Assembly (NCBI GenBank): GCA_023404955.1
Contig: JAEXZY010000015.1
Location: forward strand, 1-32,982
Direction of reading: 5' to 3'
DNA: 32,982 nucleotides
Source of the DNA: Actinomycetes bacterium
Lineage (GTDB): Bacteria; Actinomycetota; Actinomycetes; Mycobacteriales; Mycobacteriaceae
Made by a program: the position numbers and the translations under genes. Of this stretch, positions 21,838 to 30,250 are shown one piece after another (position 1 is the first letter of the stretch; each line of letters starts with the position of its first letter). The notes under the pieces are model-generated. The model was not told the origin of the DNA and searched no databases. It was given only the letters and a program-made list of their open reading frames with translations.

Positions 21838-22875
21838 TCAGCGGATAGGGCGTACGGGCTCCCGGGCGGCCGTGTCGGATCGGTCGGCCAGCGCGTTCGC
21901 CTCGTCGAGCAGATCGGCGAGCTGCCGCGGGTACACCGCCTGGCCGTCGGCAACCAGTTCGGCGATGATTGTCGCATCGCACCACCGGTGACCGTGAATG
22001 TAGGTCCGCTCCAGCCGTGACCGGCCGCCGTCGGACGGCTCGAACCGCGCGGTGCGATGGACGAAGTACATCTCCTCGCTGCGGAACACCCCGCCGTTGA
22101 ACTCGATGGTCGCATCGCGACGCCACACCGGTCCGATCATGTCCTCGGCCCGCACCCGCAGACCGGTTTCCTCCTCGAGTTCCCGGGCGGCCGTCTGGGC
22201 CAGCGACTCCCCCGCCTGCGCGGCGCCGCCGATCGTGAACCACCAGCGCGGTGCGGGCTCGGCCACGCTTTGCGGATCCGATCCGCAGAGCAGCAGCACC
22301 GCGCCGTCGTCGTCGAGCAGCAGCACCCGCGCCGACGTGCGCGGGGTCGGTGGTGCGGCCTCGCGCGTCGACACCTCCCCGCCCTCAGAGATCTCGAAGT
22401 ATCCGGGCATAGCCGCGGTGCCCCCCAGCCGCAGCGCCCGCACCGCCGGACGCTCCCGCAGAGCCAAGGTGTCGCGGACGGCGTCGTTGTGGAACCGCCG
22501 CGCCAACAGCACCCGTGCTTCGGCGTCGGCCAGTTCGGCCACCAGGGCGCGCGGCAAGGAGGCGGGATCGACCCGGGCCAACGCCGCCGACAGCTCGTTC
22601 TCCGCGGCCTCGCGCGCCGATCTCGGGGCCCGCTCGGCGGCGTCGGCCAGCGCGGCCAGCCGTTTCCCGTCCGGTCCTACCCCGTACGCGTCGACCGCGA
22701 CTGCGCGCGCGACCACCGCTCGCCGCGCCAACGCGCCGTCGAGCGCCTGCCAGGACAGGTCGTAGCGCACGTGCAGGCGATCGAGGCGGTGGGCGGTCTG
22801 ATAGGCCCACAGCGCGATCAGCGCCACCGCGGCGACCACCAGGGCGATCACCACGGCGGTCACCCATGTGATCAC
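21838..22875 (-). CDS. Membrane-anchored Nudix hydrolase
   Basis: A 345-residue protein: an N-terminal membrane helix (about 2-24, TWVTAVVIALVVAAVALIALWAY), a helical middle region rich in Ala, Arg and Glu (about 30-160), and a C-terminal Nudix domain. The Nudix box, about residues 216-240, reads G-x5-E-x7-REL-EEETGL and fits the GX5EX7REUXEEXGU consensus fully. The family cleaves nucleoside-diphosphate-linked compounds; the substrate here is unknown. The GTG at 22875 overlaps the pimA stop in a GTGA arrangement. It corresponds by position to Rv2609c of M. tuberculosis (from memory), which also ends the pim operon. Membrane tethering next to CDP-DAG/PI metabolism may point to a lipid-linked or nucleotide by-product substrate, which is inference. 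Confidence 0.9.
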   Translation of the reverse strand: MITWVTAVVIALVVAAVALIALWAYQTAHRLDRLHVRYDLSWQALDGALARRAVVARAVAVDAYGVGPDGKRLAALADAAERAPRSAREAAENELSAALARVDPASLPRALVAELADAEARVLLARRFHNDAVRDTLALRERPAVRALRLGGTAAMPGYFEISEGGEVSTREAAPPTPRTSARVLLLDDDGAVLLLCGSDPQSVAEPAPRWWFTIGGAAQAGESLAQTAARELEEETGLRVRAEDMIGPVWRRDATIEFNGGVFRSEEMYFVHRTARFEPSDGGRSRLERTYIHGHRWCDATIIAELVADGQAVYPRQLADLLDEANALADRSDTAAREPVRPIR

Positions 22876-24002
22876 CCGGCCACCCGTACTTTCACCCCGG
22901 AGCCGGCCACCGTCTCGTACACCCGCATGATCTGCAGTGCCACCACCGACCAGTCGTAACGCTGGACGAGCTCGGCCGCGCACTCGATGTAGCGGGCGCG
23001 GCGCGCGTCGTCGGTGAGCACCTCGATCAGACCCGTGGCCAGATCGTCGGCGTCGTCGACCGCGACCAGCCGGCCGCCGCGGCCGTCGTCGAGGACGCGC
23101 CGGAATGCGTCGAGGTCACTGGCCACCACGGCGGTGCCTGCGGCCATCGCCTCTACGAGCACGATGCCGAAACTCTCGCCACCGGTGTTCGGCGCGCAGT
23201 ACACGTCGGCGCTGCGCATGGCGGCGGCCTTCTGCTTGTCGTCGACCTGACCGAGGAATCGCAGATGCCGCGCCAGCGGACCGGCCGTCTCGCGCAGTTC
23301 CGCCTCGTCGCCGCGCCCCACGACGAGCACCTCGATGTCACCGAAACGGTCGACGACGGCAGGAAGCGCACCCATCAGCACCGACATGCCTTTGCGCGGT
23401 TCGTCGAAGCGGCCCAGGAACAGGATCGAGCGGCCCGGTCGGGGGTAGCCGTCGAGCATCGGCGCGGTGGCGAAGGAGGCGACGTCGACGCCGTTGGGAA
23501 TCTCCACCGCGTCGCTGCCCAGCGCCTCCATCTGCCAGCGGCGAGCCAGGTCCGAGACCGCGATGCGGCCGACGATCTTCTCGTGCATGGGCCGCAGGAT
23601 CGGCTCGAACACCGACAACGTCAGCGACTTCGTGGTCGACGTGTGGAAGGTCGCCACTATCGGGCCCTCGGCGATGTTCAAGGCGAGCATCGACAGGCTG
23701 GGCGCGTTGGGTTCGTGCAGGTGCAGGACGTCGAAATCGCCCTGCTGGAGCCATTTCTTGACCTTGCGGTGCGTCGCCGGGCCGAATCTCAGCCGTGCGA
23801 CCGAGCCGTTGTACGGAATGGGAACGGCCTTGCCGCCGGAAACCACGTAGTCGGGCAGCGATGTGTCGGCGTAGGGCGAGGCCGGTGCGAGCACGCTGAC
23901 CTCGTGGCCGGCCGCGTGCATCACCTCGGCGAGCTGCAAGATGTGCGACTGCACGCCGCCGGGCACGTCGAAGCTGTACGGGCAGACCATCCCGATGCGC
24001 AT
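22872..24002 (-). CDS. pimA: Phosphatidylinositol alpha-mannosyltransferase PimA
   Basis: PimA transfers mannose from GDP-mannose to the 2-position of phosphatidylinositol at the inner face of the plasma membrane, the first step of PIM/LM/LAM synthesis. The 376-residue GT-B (GT4) sequence begins MRIGMVCPYSFDVPGGVQSH, with Gly16 of the donor loop. It shows His120 (ATFHTSTTKS), Arg198 and Lys204 (LGRFDEPRKGM), and the GGESFGIVLVEAM motif with Glu276 and Glu284, which together match the donor-binding residues known from M. smegmatis PimA (offset of 2). The ATG at 24002 overlaps the patA stop by one base (TGATG); the upstream extension to 24053 lies in patA. The Nudix gene follows with a 4-bp overlap. 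Confidence 0.97.
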   Translation of the reverse strand: MRIGMVCPYSFDVPGGVQSHILQLAEVMHAAGHEVSVLAPASPYADTSLPDYVVSGGKAVPIPYNGSVARLRFGPATHRKVKKWLQQGDFDVLHLHEPNAPSLSMLALNIAEGPIVATFHTSTTKSLTLSVFEPILRPMHEKIVGRIAVSDLARRWQMEALGSDAVEIPNGVDVASFATAPMLDGYPRPGRSILFLGRFDEPRKGMSVLMGALPAVVDRFGDIEVLVVGRGDEAELRETAGPLARHLRFLGQVDDKQKAAAMRSADVYCAPNTGGESFGIVLVEAMAAGTAVVASDLDAFRRVLDDGRGGRLVAVDDADDLATGLIEVLTDDARRARYIECAAELVQRYDWSVVALQIMRVYETVAGSGVKVRVAG

Positions 24003-24910
24003 CAGCCTGCCTCCAGCCTCGCCCTGCGCTCCTCGGACAGGTCGGCCAGCCACTGCGGTTGCATCATGTGCCAGTCGGCGGGATAGGTGGCGATGTTATC
24101 GGCGAAACGGTCGGCCAACGCCTGGGTGATGACGGTGACATCGCCGGACGAGGTGTCGATCTCGGGGTAGATCTTGGTCCCCCACCCGTCGCCGTCGAAC
24201 CAGCAGTGCGCCGGGAACAGCGCCGCCCCGGTGGTCAGCGCGAGTTTCGCCGGGCCGGCGGGCAGCCGCGTCGGCTCGCCGAAGAAGTCCACCTGCACAC
24301 CACGCCGGCTCAGGTCGCGATCAGACATCAGACACACGATGCCGTTGTCGGTGAGCCAGTCCGACAGCACGTCGAACGGGGGACGCTCCCCGCCCGACGA
24401 CGGGATCACCGTGAATCCCAAGCTCTCCCGGTAGGCGAGGAAGCGGTTGTACAGCGATTCCGGTTTTAGGCGTTCGGCGACAGTGGCGAAGGTGCCGAAG
24501 TTCTGCGCGAGCCACACCCCTGCCATGTCCCAGTTGCCACTGTGCGGCAACGCGAGAACGGCACCGCGCCCCCTCTCCTTCAGCGCATCGAACGCCATGT
24601 CGATGTCGAGGACGTCCAATTGGCGCCCCAACTCGTCGTGGTCCATCGACGGCAGCCGGAAGGCCTCCCGCCAGTACCGGGCATAGGACTCCAGTGACGC
24701 GCGCATCAGCTCATCGGATACGTCCTGCGGCGCGGTGCCGACGACCCGGGCCAGGTTCTTGCGCAGCTGCTCCGGCCCGCCGCCGCGCGCGGCGTAACGG
24801 GCGCCCGCACCAAAAGCATTGCGGGCCACGATCTCCGGCGCGGCCCGCACCAGTCGCCAGCCCGCCGCATAACCCAGGTCACTGAGGTGGTCACCGAACG
24901 GGATCATCAT
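24002..24910 (-). CDS. patA: Phosphatidylinositol mannoside acyltransferase PatA
   Basis: PatA acylates the mannose that PimA attaches to inositol, on the cytosolic face of the membrane. The 302-residue protein belongs to the LpxL/HtrB-like acyltransferases. The catalytic HX4D motif is His123-SGNW-Asp128 (ALPHSGNWDMAGVW), and other family segments are FATVAERLKPESLYNRFLAYRESLGFTVI and LMSDRDLSRRGVQVDFFGEPTRLPAGPAKLAL. The ATG at 24910 is followed at once by a second ATG; both overlap the pgsA1 stop (ATGATGA context), so translation is coupled. A longer frame to 25258 is antisense-like sequence inside pgsA1 and is rejected. The position between pgsA1 and pimA is the same as Rv2611c in M. tuberculosis. 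Confidence 0.96.
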   Translation of the reverse strand: MMIPFGDHLSDLGYAAGWRLVRAAPEIVARNAFGAGARYAARGGGPEQLRKNLARVVGTAPQDVSDELMRASLESYARYWREAFRLPSMDHDELGRQLDVLDIDMAFDALKERGRGAVLALPHSGNWDMAGVWLAQNFGTFATVAERLKPESLYNRFLAYRESLGFTVIPSSGGERPPFDVLSDWLTDNGIVCLMSDRDLSRRGVQVDFFGEPTRLPAGPAKLALTTGAALFPAHCWFDGDGWGTKIYPEIDTSSGDVTVITQALADRFADNIATYPADWHMMQPQWLADLSEERRARLEAG

Positions 24911-25575
24911 GGGTCGGTGGGCTCGGGCTTCTCGGCGGTGGTGTTGGGCAACGGATCCATCGCCCCCGGCGAGACCCGCACGCTGTGCAGCCGCTGCCCG
25001 ACGGTCAGCACACTGGTCACCGCGAGCACCCACATCGCCACCGGCAGCAACCAGGACAGCGGCAGGAACGACAGACCCGACAGCCCAGCACCGGTCAGCA
25101 CGATCACGAGCCGCTCCGGCCGCTCGATCAGCCCGCCGTTGCCGGTGAGGCCGCTGGCCTCCGCCCGCGCCTTGATGTACGAGATCACCTGGGACGACAC
25201 CAGACAGATCATGGTCGCCACGACGAGTCCGGTGCTGTGCAGTCCGAACGCCGCCCACCAGAGAAGACCGCAGAAGATCGCGCCGTCGCTGATGCGGTCA
25301 CACGTCGCGTCGAGGACCGCACCGAAGCGGCTGCCACCCCCGCGCTCACGGGCCATCGCCCCGTCGAGCATGTCGGCGAGGACGAACACGAAGACGGTGA
25401 ACGCACCCCACCACAGCTGCCCCATCGGGAACAGCGTCAGCGCAGCGAGCACCGAGCCGGCGGTGCCGAGGATCGTCACACTGTCGGGGGTGAGCCCCAA
25501 TCGCAGTGCACCTTTGGCCGCGGGCCGCGACAGCTTGGCGTACGCCGCCCGTGTCATCAGGTAGAAATCGCTCAC
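24907..25575 (-). CDS. pgsA1: Phosphatidylinositol (phosphate) synthase PgsA1
   Basis: A 222-residue CDP-alcohol phosphatidyltransferase that joins CDP-diacylglycerol to inositol phosphate, giving PI phosphate, the precursor of PI. The full family motif D-x2-DG-x2-AR-x8-G-x3-D-x3-D is present at residues 68-93 (Asp68, Asp71, Gly72, Ala75-Arg76, Gly85, Asp89, Asp93). About six membrane helices follow and surround it, and YIKARAEASGL is conserved with mycobacterial PgsA1. The start GTG at 25575 overlaps the stop of the HIT gene (GTGA), and the stop overlaps patA. The GTG at 25590 is possible but adds residues absent from relatives. Confidence 0.96.
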   Translation of the reverse strand: MSDFYLMTRAAYAKLSRPAAKGALRLGLTPDSVTILGTAGSVLAALTLFPMGQLWWGAFTVFVFVLADMLDGAMARERGGGSRFGAVLDATCDRISDGAIFCGLLWWAAFGLHSTGLVVATMICLVSSQVISYIKARAEASGLTGNGGLIERPERLVIVLTGAGLSGLSFLPLSWLLPVAMWVLAVTSVLTVGQRLHSVRVSPGAMDPLPNTTAEKPEPTDP

Positions 25576-26120
25576 TGCTGACGGTCCCACTCACGAGCCA
25601 GCAGCTGGCGGGTGTCGCGCAGCAACTGCGGGATGACCTTCGAATCGCCGATGACGGTGATGAAATTCGCGTCACCACCCCAGCGGGGCACCACGTGCAT
25701 GTGCAGGTGCTCCGACAGCGAGCCGCCCGCCGACGTGCCGAGGTTGAGTCCGACGTTGAAGCCGTGTGGCCGCGACACCGCCTTCATCACCCGGATCGCC
25801 TTCTGCGTGAACGCCATCAGCTCGGTGCTCTCGTCGACGGTGAGATTCTCCAGCTCCGCCACCCGCCGATAGGGCACCACCATCAGGTGCCCCGGGTTGT
25901 ACGGGTAGAGGTTGAGCACCGCGTAGACCAGTTCACCGCGCGCGACGACGAGCCCGTCCTCGTCGGACATGGTGGGGATGTCGGTGAACGGCTCGGAGGA
26001 CGCCGCCGATCCGGGCTTGACGGCGTCGACGATGTAGTTCATCCGGTGGGGCGTCCACAACCGTTGCAGGTGGTCGGGTTCGCCGACCCCACGGTCTACG
26101 ATCGCGTCGTCCGAGTCCAC
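25572..26120 (-). CDS. HIT-family Ap4A phosphorylase-like protein
   Basis: A 182-residue histidine-triad protein with the signature SLSEHLHMHVVPRWGGD (His138, His140, His142) and the nucleotide-binding NLYPYNPGHLMVVPYRRV. By position and sequence it corresponds to Rv2613c of M. tuberculosis, reported as a diadenosine tetraphosphate phosphorylase. That is a striking neighbour for thrS, since aminoacyl-tRNA synthetases can produce Ap4A. The start is a GTG at 26120, one base after the thrS stop; no ATG lies near enough. It overlaps pgsA1 by 4 bp. The enzymatic assignment rests on homology. Confidence 0.93.
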   Translation of the reverse strand: MDSDDAIVDRGVGEPDHLQRLWTPHRMNYIVDAVKPGSAASSEPFTDIPTMSDEDGLVVARGELVYAVLNLYPYNPGHLMVVPYRRVAELENLTVDESTELMAFTQKAIRVMKAVSRPHGFNVGLNLGTSAGGSLSEHLHMHVVPRWGGDANFITVIGDSKVIPQLLRDTRQLLAREWDRQQ

Positions 26121-26121
26121 G

Positions 26122-28191
26122 TCACCCCTCGCCTGCCTGCGCCCCGACGGTGATGAGATCTGCTGTCGGAGTAGCGTTTTCGCGCCGCTTCACCCAGTCG
26201 ACGATGGTATGGACCGCTTCGTCGCGGCCCACACCGTTGACCTGCGTGCGATCGCCGAACCGGAAGCTCACCGCGCCGGCCTCGACATCGCGGTCGCCCG
26301 CGAGCAGCATGAACGGCACCCGCTGGTTGGTGTGGTTGACGATCTTCTTGGCCATCCGGTCGTCGCTGGTGTCCACCTCGGCCCGAATGCCGTGCTTCTT
26401 CAGCTCCGCCGCCACCTCGAGCAGATAGTCGACGTGCCCCTCGGCGACCGGGATACCCACCACCTGCACCGGCGCCAGCCACGCCGGGAACGCACCGGCG
26501 TAATGCTCGGTGAGGATGCCGAAGAAGCGTTCGATCGAGCCGAACAAAGCGCGGTGGATCAGCACCGGACGCTTACGGGTGCCGTCGGCGGCGGTGTACT
26601 CGAGCTCGAACCGATCCGGCATGTTGAAATCGAGCTGGATCGTCGACATCTGCCAGCTGCGACCCAGCGCGTCGCGCACCTGCACCGAGATCTTCGGGCC
26701 ATAGAACGCGGCGCCACCGGGATCGGGAACCAGTTCCAGCCCTGAGGATTCCGCCACCTCACGTAGGGTCTCGGTGGCCTCCTCCCAGATCTCGTCGGAG
26801 CCGACGAACTTGTCCGGGTCTTTGGTGGACAGCTCCAGGTAGAAATCGTCGAGACCGTAATCGCCGAGCAGTTCGAGGACGAACTGCAGCAGCCGGGCCA
26901 GCTCGTCGCGCATCTCTTCGCGGGTGCAGTAGATGTGCGCATCGTCCTGCGTCATCCCCCGCACACGGGTCAGCCCGTGGATCACGCCGGACTTCTCGTA
27001 ACGGTAGACGCTGCCGAATTCGAAGAGTCGCAACGGAAGTTCGCGGTACGACCGCCCTCGCGACCGATAGATCAGGTGGTGCATCGGGCAGTTCATCGGC
27101 TTGAGGTAGTAGTCCTGACCCGGCTTGCGGACCGTGCCGTCCTCGTTGAACTCGGCATCGATGTGCATCGGCGGGAACATGCCGTCGGCGTACCACTCCA
27201 GGTGACCGGAGGTGATGTAGAGCTGTTCCTTGGTGATGTGCGGGGTGTTGACGAATTCGTAGCCGGCCTCGATGTGTTTGCGACGCGAATACTCCTCCAG
27301 CTCGCGCCGCACGATGCCGCCCTTGGGGTGGAAAACCGGCAGGCCGGAACCCAATTCGTCGGGGAAGCTGAACAGATCCAGCTCGACGCCGAGCTTGCGG
27401 TGGTCGCGGCGCTGGGCCTCTTCGATCAGCTCGAGGTGCCGGTCGAGCGCTTCCTGCGACTCCCACGCGGTGCCGTAGATGCGCTGGAGGCTGGCGTTGG
27501 CCTGATCGCCGCGCCAGTACGCCGCCGAGCTGCGGGTCAGCTTGAACGCCGGGATGTAGCGCGTGGTCGGAATGTGCGGACCGCGGCACAGGTCGCCCCA
27601 GACACGCTCGCGGGTGCGGGGATTGAGGTTGTCGTAGGCCGTCAGCTCGTCGCCGCCGACCTCCATCACCTCGGGGTCGTCGGCGCCGGACTTGTCGTCG
27701 ATCAACTCGAGCTTGTACGGCTCGCCGGCCAGCTCCGCGCGGGCCTGCTCTTTGGACTCGTAGACGCGGCGCTCGAAGAGCTGACCGTCTTTGACGATCT
27801 TGCGCATCTTCTTCTCGAGCGCCTCGAGGTGTTCGGGCGTGAACGGCTCGGCCACGTCGAAGTCGTAGTAGAAGCCGTCGGTGATCGGCGGACCGATACC
27901 GAGCTTGGCGTCGGGGAACAGGTCTTGCACCGCCTGGGCCAGCACGTGGGCGGCCGAGTGCCGGATCACGCTGCGCCCGTCGTCGGTGTCGGCCGCCACC
28001 GGGACGACGTCGGCGTCGACGTCGGGGACCCAGGACAGGTCGCGCAGCCGCCCGTCGGCGTCACGGACCACGACGACGGCGTCGGGTGCGCCACGGGACG
28101 GCAACCCGGCATCGCGCACCGCCTGCGCTGCGGTCGTCCCGGCAGCGACCCGGATCGGGGCTGCTGGTGCGGGGCGAGCGGGCGCGGTCAT
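26122..28191 (-). CDS. thrS: Threonyl-tRNA synthetase
   Basis: A 689-residue class II aminoacyl-tRNA synthetase that charges tRNA-Thr. It has an N-terminal TGS domain (about 10-75), the editing domain with RHSAAHVLAQAVQDLF and a following KLGIGPPITDGFYYDFD, the catalytic core with the zinc-ligand Cys368 (PMNCPMHHLIY), motif 2 (FEFGSVYRYEKSGVIHGLTRVRGMTQDDAH) and motif 3 (IHRALFGSIERFFGIL), and the anticodon-binding domain (QVVGIPVAEGHVDYLLEVAAELKKHGIRAEVD). The ATG at 28191 is preceded by GGGAGAA; an in-frame TTG at 28206 would lie before that ribosome binding site. It is the first gene of the run thrS-HIT-pgsA1-patA-pimA-Nudix, in which every junction is an overlap or a gap of one base. Confidence 0.97.
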   Translation of the reverse strand: MTAPARPAPAAPIRVAAGTTAAQAVRDAGLPSRGAPDAVVVVRDADGRLRDLSWVPDVDADVVPVAADTDDGRSVIRHSAAHVLAQAVQDLFPDAKLGIGPPITDGFYYDFDVAEPFTPEHLEALEKKMRKIVKDGQLFERRVYESKEQARAELAGEPYKLELIDDKSGADDPEVMEVGGDELTAYDNLNPRTRERVWGDLCRGPHIPTTRYIPAFKLTRSSAAYWRGDQANASLQRIYGTAWESQEALDRHLELIEEAQRRDHRKLGVELDLFSFPDELGSGLPVFHPKGGIVRRELEEYSRRKHIEAGYEFVNTPHITKEQLYITSGHLEWYADGMFPPMHIDAEFNEDGTVRKPGQDYYLKPMNCPMHHLIYRSRGRSYRELPLRLFEFGSVYRYEKSGVIHGLTRVRGMTQDDAHIYCTREEMRDELARLLQFVLELLGDYGLDDFYLELSTKDPDKFVGSDEIWEEATETLREVAESSGLELVPDPGGAAFYGPKISVQVRDALGRSWQMSTIQLDFNMPDRFELEYTAADGTRKRPVLIHRALFGSIERFFGILTEHYAGAFPAWLAPVQVVGIPVAEGHVDYLLEVAAELKKHGIRAEVDTSDDRMAKKIVNHTNQRVPFMLLAGDRDVEAGAVSFRFGDRTQVNGVGRDEAVHTIVDWVKRRENATPTADLITVGAQAGEG

Positions 28192-28260
28192 GAGGGGTTC
28201 TCCCAACGTCGGTGCTGTTCTGCGGCGAGGTCGACCGAACGGGGCGCGGCGACCGCGACC

Positions 28261-28266
28261 ATGCTA
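28261..28266 (-). promoter_or_regulatory. Candidate -10 of the thrS-pim operon
   Basis: TAGCAT on the minus strand (28266-28261) fits TANNNT and would give a leader of roughly 60 nt before the thrS ATG. I looked for T-box features (specifier loop, TGGN-type bulge) in this short leader and saw none. Confidence 0.4.
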
Positions 28267-28279
28267 TCGGTGCGGGACG

Positions 28280-28714
28280 TCAGGACCCGATACCAATAGG
28301 GCTTTGCAACCAGGGACGCTCGAAGCCGACCAATCCGGCGGCGAACTTGAGCGCGCCGAGCAGCCAGAGCGTGCCCACCACGACCGCGGCGGTGAAGACC
28401 ACTCCCAAGATCTTCACCCACAAGCCCTGGCGTTTGAACCAGTCCATGACCCGGTCGTAGCGTTCTCGCACCCAGGCCAGCAGACGGCGGGCCCAGTCGA
28501 ACTCGGTGGCCAGAATGCCCAGGCCGATGAACACGATCGCCCAGCCCGGGCCGGGGTACGGGATGGCGACGATGCCGATCGCGAACACGGCCATGCCGAC
28601 CACGCCGACCACGATGCGATACGTCAGATCAGCCGCGGGCCGTTCCCGCAGTCGGTCACGCCAGCGTGCCCAGCGGCGGGTGAGCGCGTTGCGCTTGTCG
28701 TCGTCTTCGGTCAT
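28280..28714 (-). CDS. PGPGW-motif membrane protein (TIGR02611-like)
   Basis: A 144-residue protein with three hydrophobic segments (about 32-51, 57-70 and 101-120). The motif IPYPGPGWAIVFIGLGILATEF between the first two matches the actinobacterial TIGR02611/transmembrane PGPGW family. The N-terminus is hydrophilic and Arg-rich. No function is known for the family. The ATG at 28714 overlaps the stop of the thioesterase gene (ATGA, 28711-28714), so it is co-translated with that gene. The next gene on the same strand, thrS, is 88 bp away with its own -10 candidate. Confidence 0.85.
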   Translation of the reverse strand: MTEDDDKRNALTRRWARWRDRLRERPAADLTYRIVVGVVGMAVFAIGIVAIPYPGPGWAIVFIGLGILATEFDWARRLLAWVRERYDRVMDWFKRQGLWVKILGVVFTAAVVVGTLWLLGALKFAAGLVGFERPWLQSPIGIGS

Positions 28715-29340
28715 GGCTGCCCCGGCTTGAGCTTGACGAACAACGAATGAGCCTCGGCGAGGACGTGCTCGCCGTCCAGCAGACGACCGGAGACGAAGAT
28801 CTTGCGATCCACGATGTCGTCGATGCCGGCGTCGACCTGCAACACCGTCTCGACCGGCACGATCTTGCGGTAGTCGACGTGCAGGAAGGCCGTACGTTGG
28901 GCCCGGCTTCGCCCGAGTTTGGCGGCGGTGAAGCCGAGCAGCGAGTCGAACAGGTGGGCAATGGTGCCGCCGTGCGCGGCGCGGTTACGGCCGAGGTGAT
29001 AGCGGGCGAACCGGGCGGTGCCGCCGATACGGTTGTCGTCGGTGACGTGCAACTCGACCGGGATGTTCAGGATGTTTCCGCGGTTGGGCAGGTCCATCCG
29101 TCGCCCCGACGGTGACGCCCACTCGTCGGCGTCGAACGGTGCGAGCAGGTCGGACGCCTGCTGGATCAGGTCGGCGGCAGCAGTGACGATGTCATCGGGC
29201 GCATCGGCGGCGCGGGCGTGGTCCTGGAGGTCCCGCACCGCCTGGACGAACCGCCCGTAGTCGGGACCGCCCTTGGTCGTGGGTTGCGGCGGGTTGAAGC
29301 CGCCCCCGGCTGGGACGTCGACGGACTCGGTGGCGCTCAT
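28711..29340 (-). CDS. Hotdog-fold (PaaI-like) thioesterase
   Basis: A 209-residue protein. The C-terminal two thirds (about 90-205) form a single hotdog domain with NRAAHGGTIAHLFDSLLG (His123-Gly-Gly, Asp132) and the final strand HVLAEAHSLFVKL. These are typical of the PaaI/4HBT thioesterase superfamily acting on acyl-CoA or aryl-CoA. The first 90 residues are a helical extension (DYGRFVQAVRDLQDHARAADAPDDIVTAAADLIQQASDLL) outside the hotdog core. The ATG at 29340 gives the natural N-terminus. It overlaps the PGPGW gene by 4 bp and lies 21 bp downstream of the aldo/keto reductase stop. Substrate unknown. Confidence 0.88.
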   Translation of the reverse strand: MSATESVDVPAGGGFNPPQPTTKGGPDYGRFVQAVRDLQDHARAADAPDDIVTAAADLIQQASDLLAPFDADEWASPSGRRMDLPNRGNILNIPVELHVTDDNRIGGTARFARYHLGRNRAAHGGTIAHLFDSLLGFTAAKLGRSRAQRTAFLHVDYRKIVPVETVLQVDAGIDDIVDRKIFVSGRLLDGEHVLAEAHSLFVKLKPGQP

Positions 29341-29361
29341 CCGCTCACCGTATTGGTTGTC

Positions 29362-30213
29362 TCAGCTCTGAGCGGCACCGGCTTTGCTCAGCGTCTCGAA
29401 TTCGTCGTCGCTGAGCTCGATCTGTCCCGCCGCCACGTTTTCCTCGAGGTGGGCCACCTTCGACGTCCCCGGGATGGGCAGCATGACCGGCGAGCGCTTG
29501 AGCAGCCATGCCAGCGCCAGCTGCGAGGCCGTCGAGCCGTGTTCGGCGGCGATGCGCTGAAGCGGTCCGTCGGCGGCTGCCAGTGGCCCGGCTGCCAGCG
29601 GAAACCAGGGGATGAAGGCGACACCTTGGGCTTCACAGGCGTCGAGGAGGGGTTCGGCGCCCCGCGTCGTCAGGTTGTACATGTTCTGCACCGAGACGAT
29701 CGGCGCCACCTTCTGCGCGGCCTCGAGCTGGTCGACGTTGATCTCCGACAGCCCGATGTGGCGGATCTTGCCCTCCTGCTGCAGCTTCAGCAGTTCGCCC
29801 ACCTGGTCCTCGGCGGGGAACTTGTCGTCGATGCGGTGTAGCTGGAACAGGTCGATGGTGTCCACGCCGAGGCGGCGCAGGCTCATCTCGCACTCCTGCC
29901 GCAGATAGTCCGGGTAGCCGAGCGGCGACCACTGATCGGGACCGGTGCGTAGCAGCCCCGCCTTGGTGGCGATGACCACCCCGTCGTAGGGGTGTAGCGC
30001 CTCGCGGATCAGCTCCTCGGAGATGTACGGGCCGTACGAGTCCGCGGTGTCGATGAAGTTGACCCCGAGTTCGACGGCGCGGCGCAGCACGCGCAGACAT
30101 TCGTCGCGGTCGGCAGGCGGACCCCACACTCCCTTGCCGGTGAGTCGCATCGCCCCGAAGGCCAGGCGGTTGACGGTCAGATCGTTGCCCAGAGTCAGCG
30201 TCGTCGTGGTCAT
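29362..30213 (-). CDS. Aldo/keto reductase
   Basis: A 283-residue NADPH-dependent oxidoreductase of the aldo/keto reductase superfamily, reducing carbonyl compounds in the cytosol. The catalytic tetrad is complete: Asp55 and Tyr60 (FIDTADSYGPY), Lys84 (IATKAG) and His126 (FQLHRID). The C-terminal NADPH phosphate-binding loop is IPGTSKVAHLEENVAA. The sequence resembles the oxidoreductase group with TLGNDLTVNRLAFGAMRLTG at the start. The ATG at 30213 lacks a Shine-Dalgarno sequence, but TACCGT lies 7 nt before it, so it may be leaderless. It is divergent from the DUF1990 gene across 37 bp. Physiological substrate unknown. Confidence 0.93.
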   Translation of the reverse strand: MTTTTLTLGNDLTVNRLAFGAMRLTGKGVWGPPADRDECLRVLRRAVELGVNFIDTADSYGPYISEELIREALHPYDGVVIATKAGLLRTGPDQWSPLGYPDYLRQECEMSLRRLGVDTIDLFQLHRIDDKFPAEDQVGELLKLQQEGKIRHIGLSEINVDQLEAAQKVAPIVSVQNMYNLTTRGAEPLLDACEAQGVAFIPWFPLAAGPLAAADGPLQRIAAEHGSTASQLALAWLLKRSPVMLPIPGTSKVAHLEENVAAGQIELSDDEFETLSKAGAAQS

Positions 30214-30220
30214 CGCACCG

Positions 30221-30226
30221 ACGGTA
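30221..30226 (-). promoter_or_regulatory. Candidate leaderless -10 (TACCGT) of the aldo/keto reductase
   Basis: TACCGT on the minus strand lies 7 nt before the ATG at 30213, with no Shine-Dalgarno sequence between. It sits in the 37-bp divergent gap shared with the DUF1990 gene. Confidence 0.35.
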
Positions 30227-30250
30227 CGCCCGCGATGCGAAGCTCGACTG

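Noticed and set aside
28192..28279. T-box riboswitch in the thrS leader
   Set aside because: The leader is only about 60-90 nt, with no specifier-loop or T-box core sequence visible; actinobacterial T-boxes mostly precede ileS.
26935..28299. 454-codon plus-strand frame over thrS
   Set aside because: It is antisense to the catalytic core and editing domain of threonyl-tRNA synthetase and has no recognisable motif or ribosome binding site.
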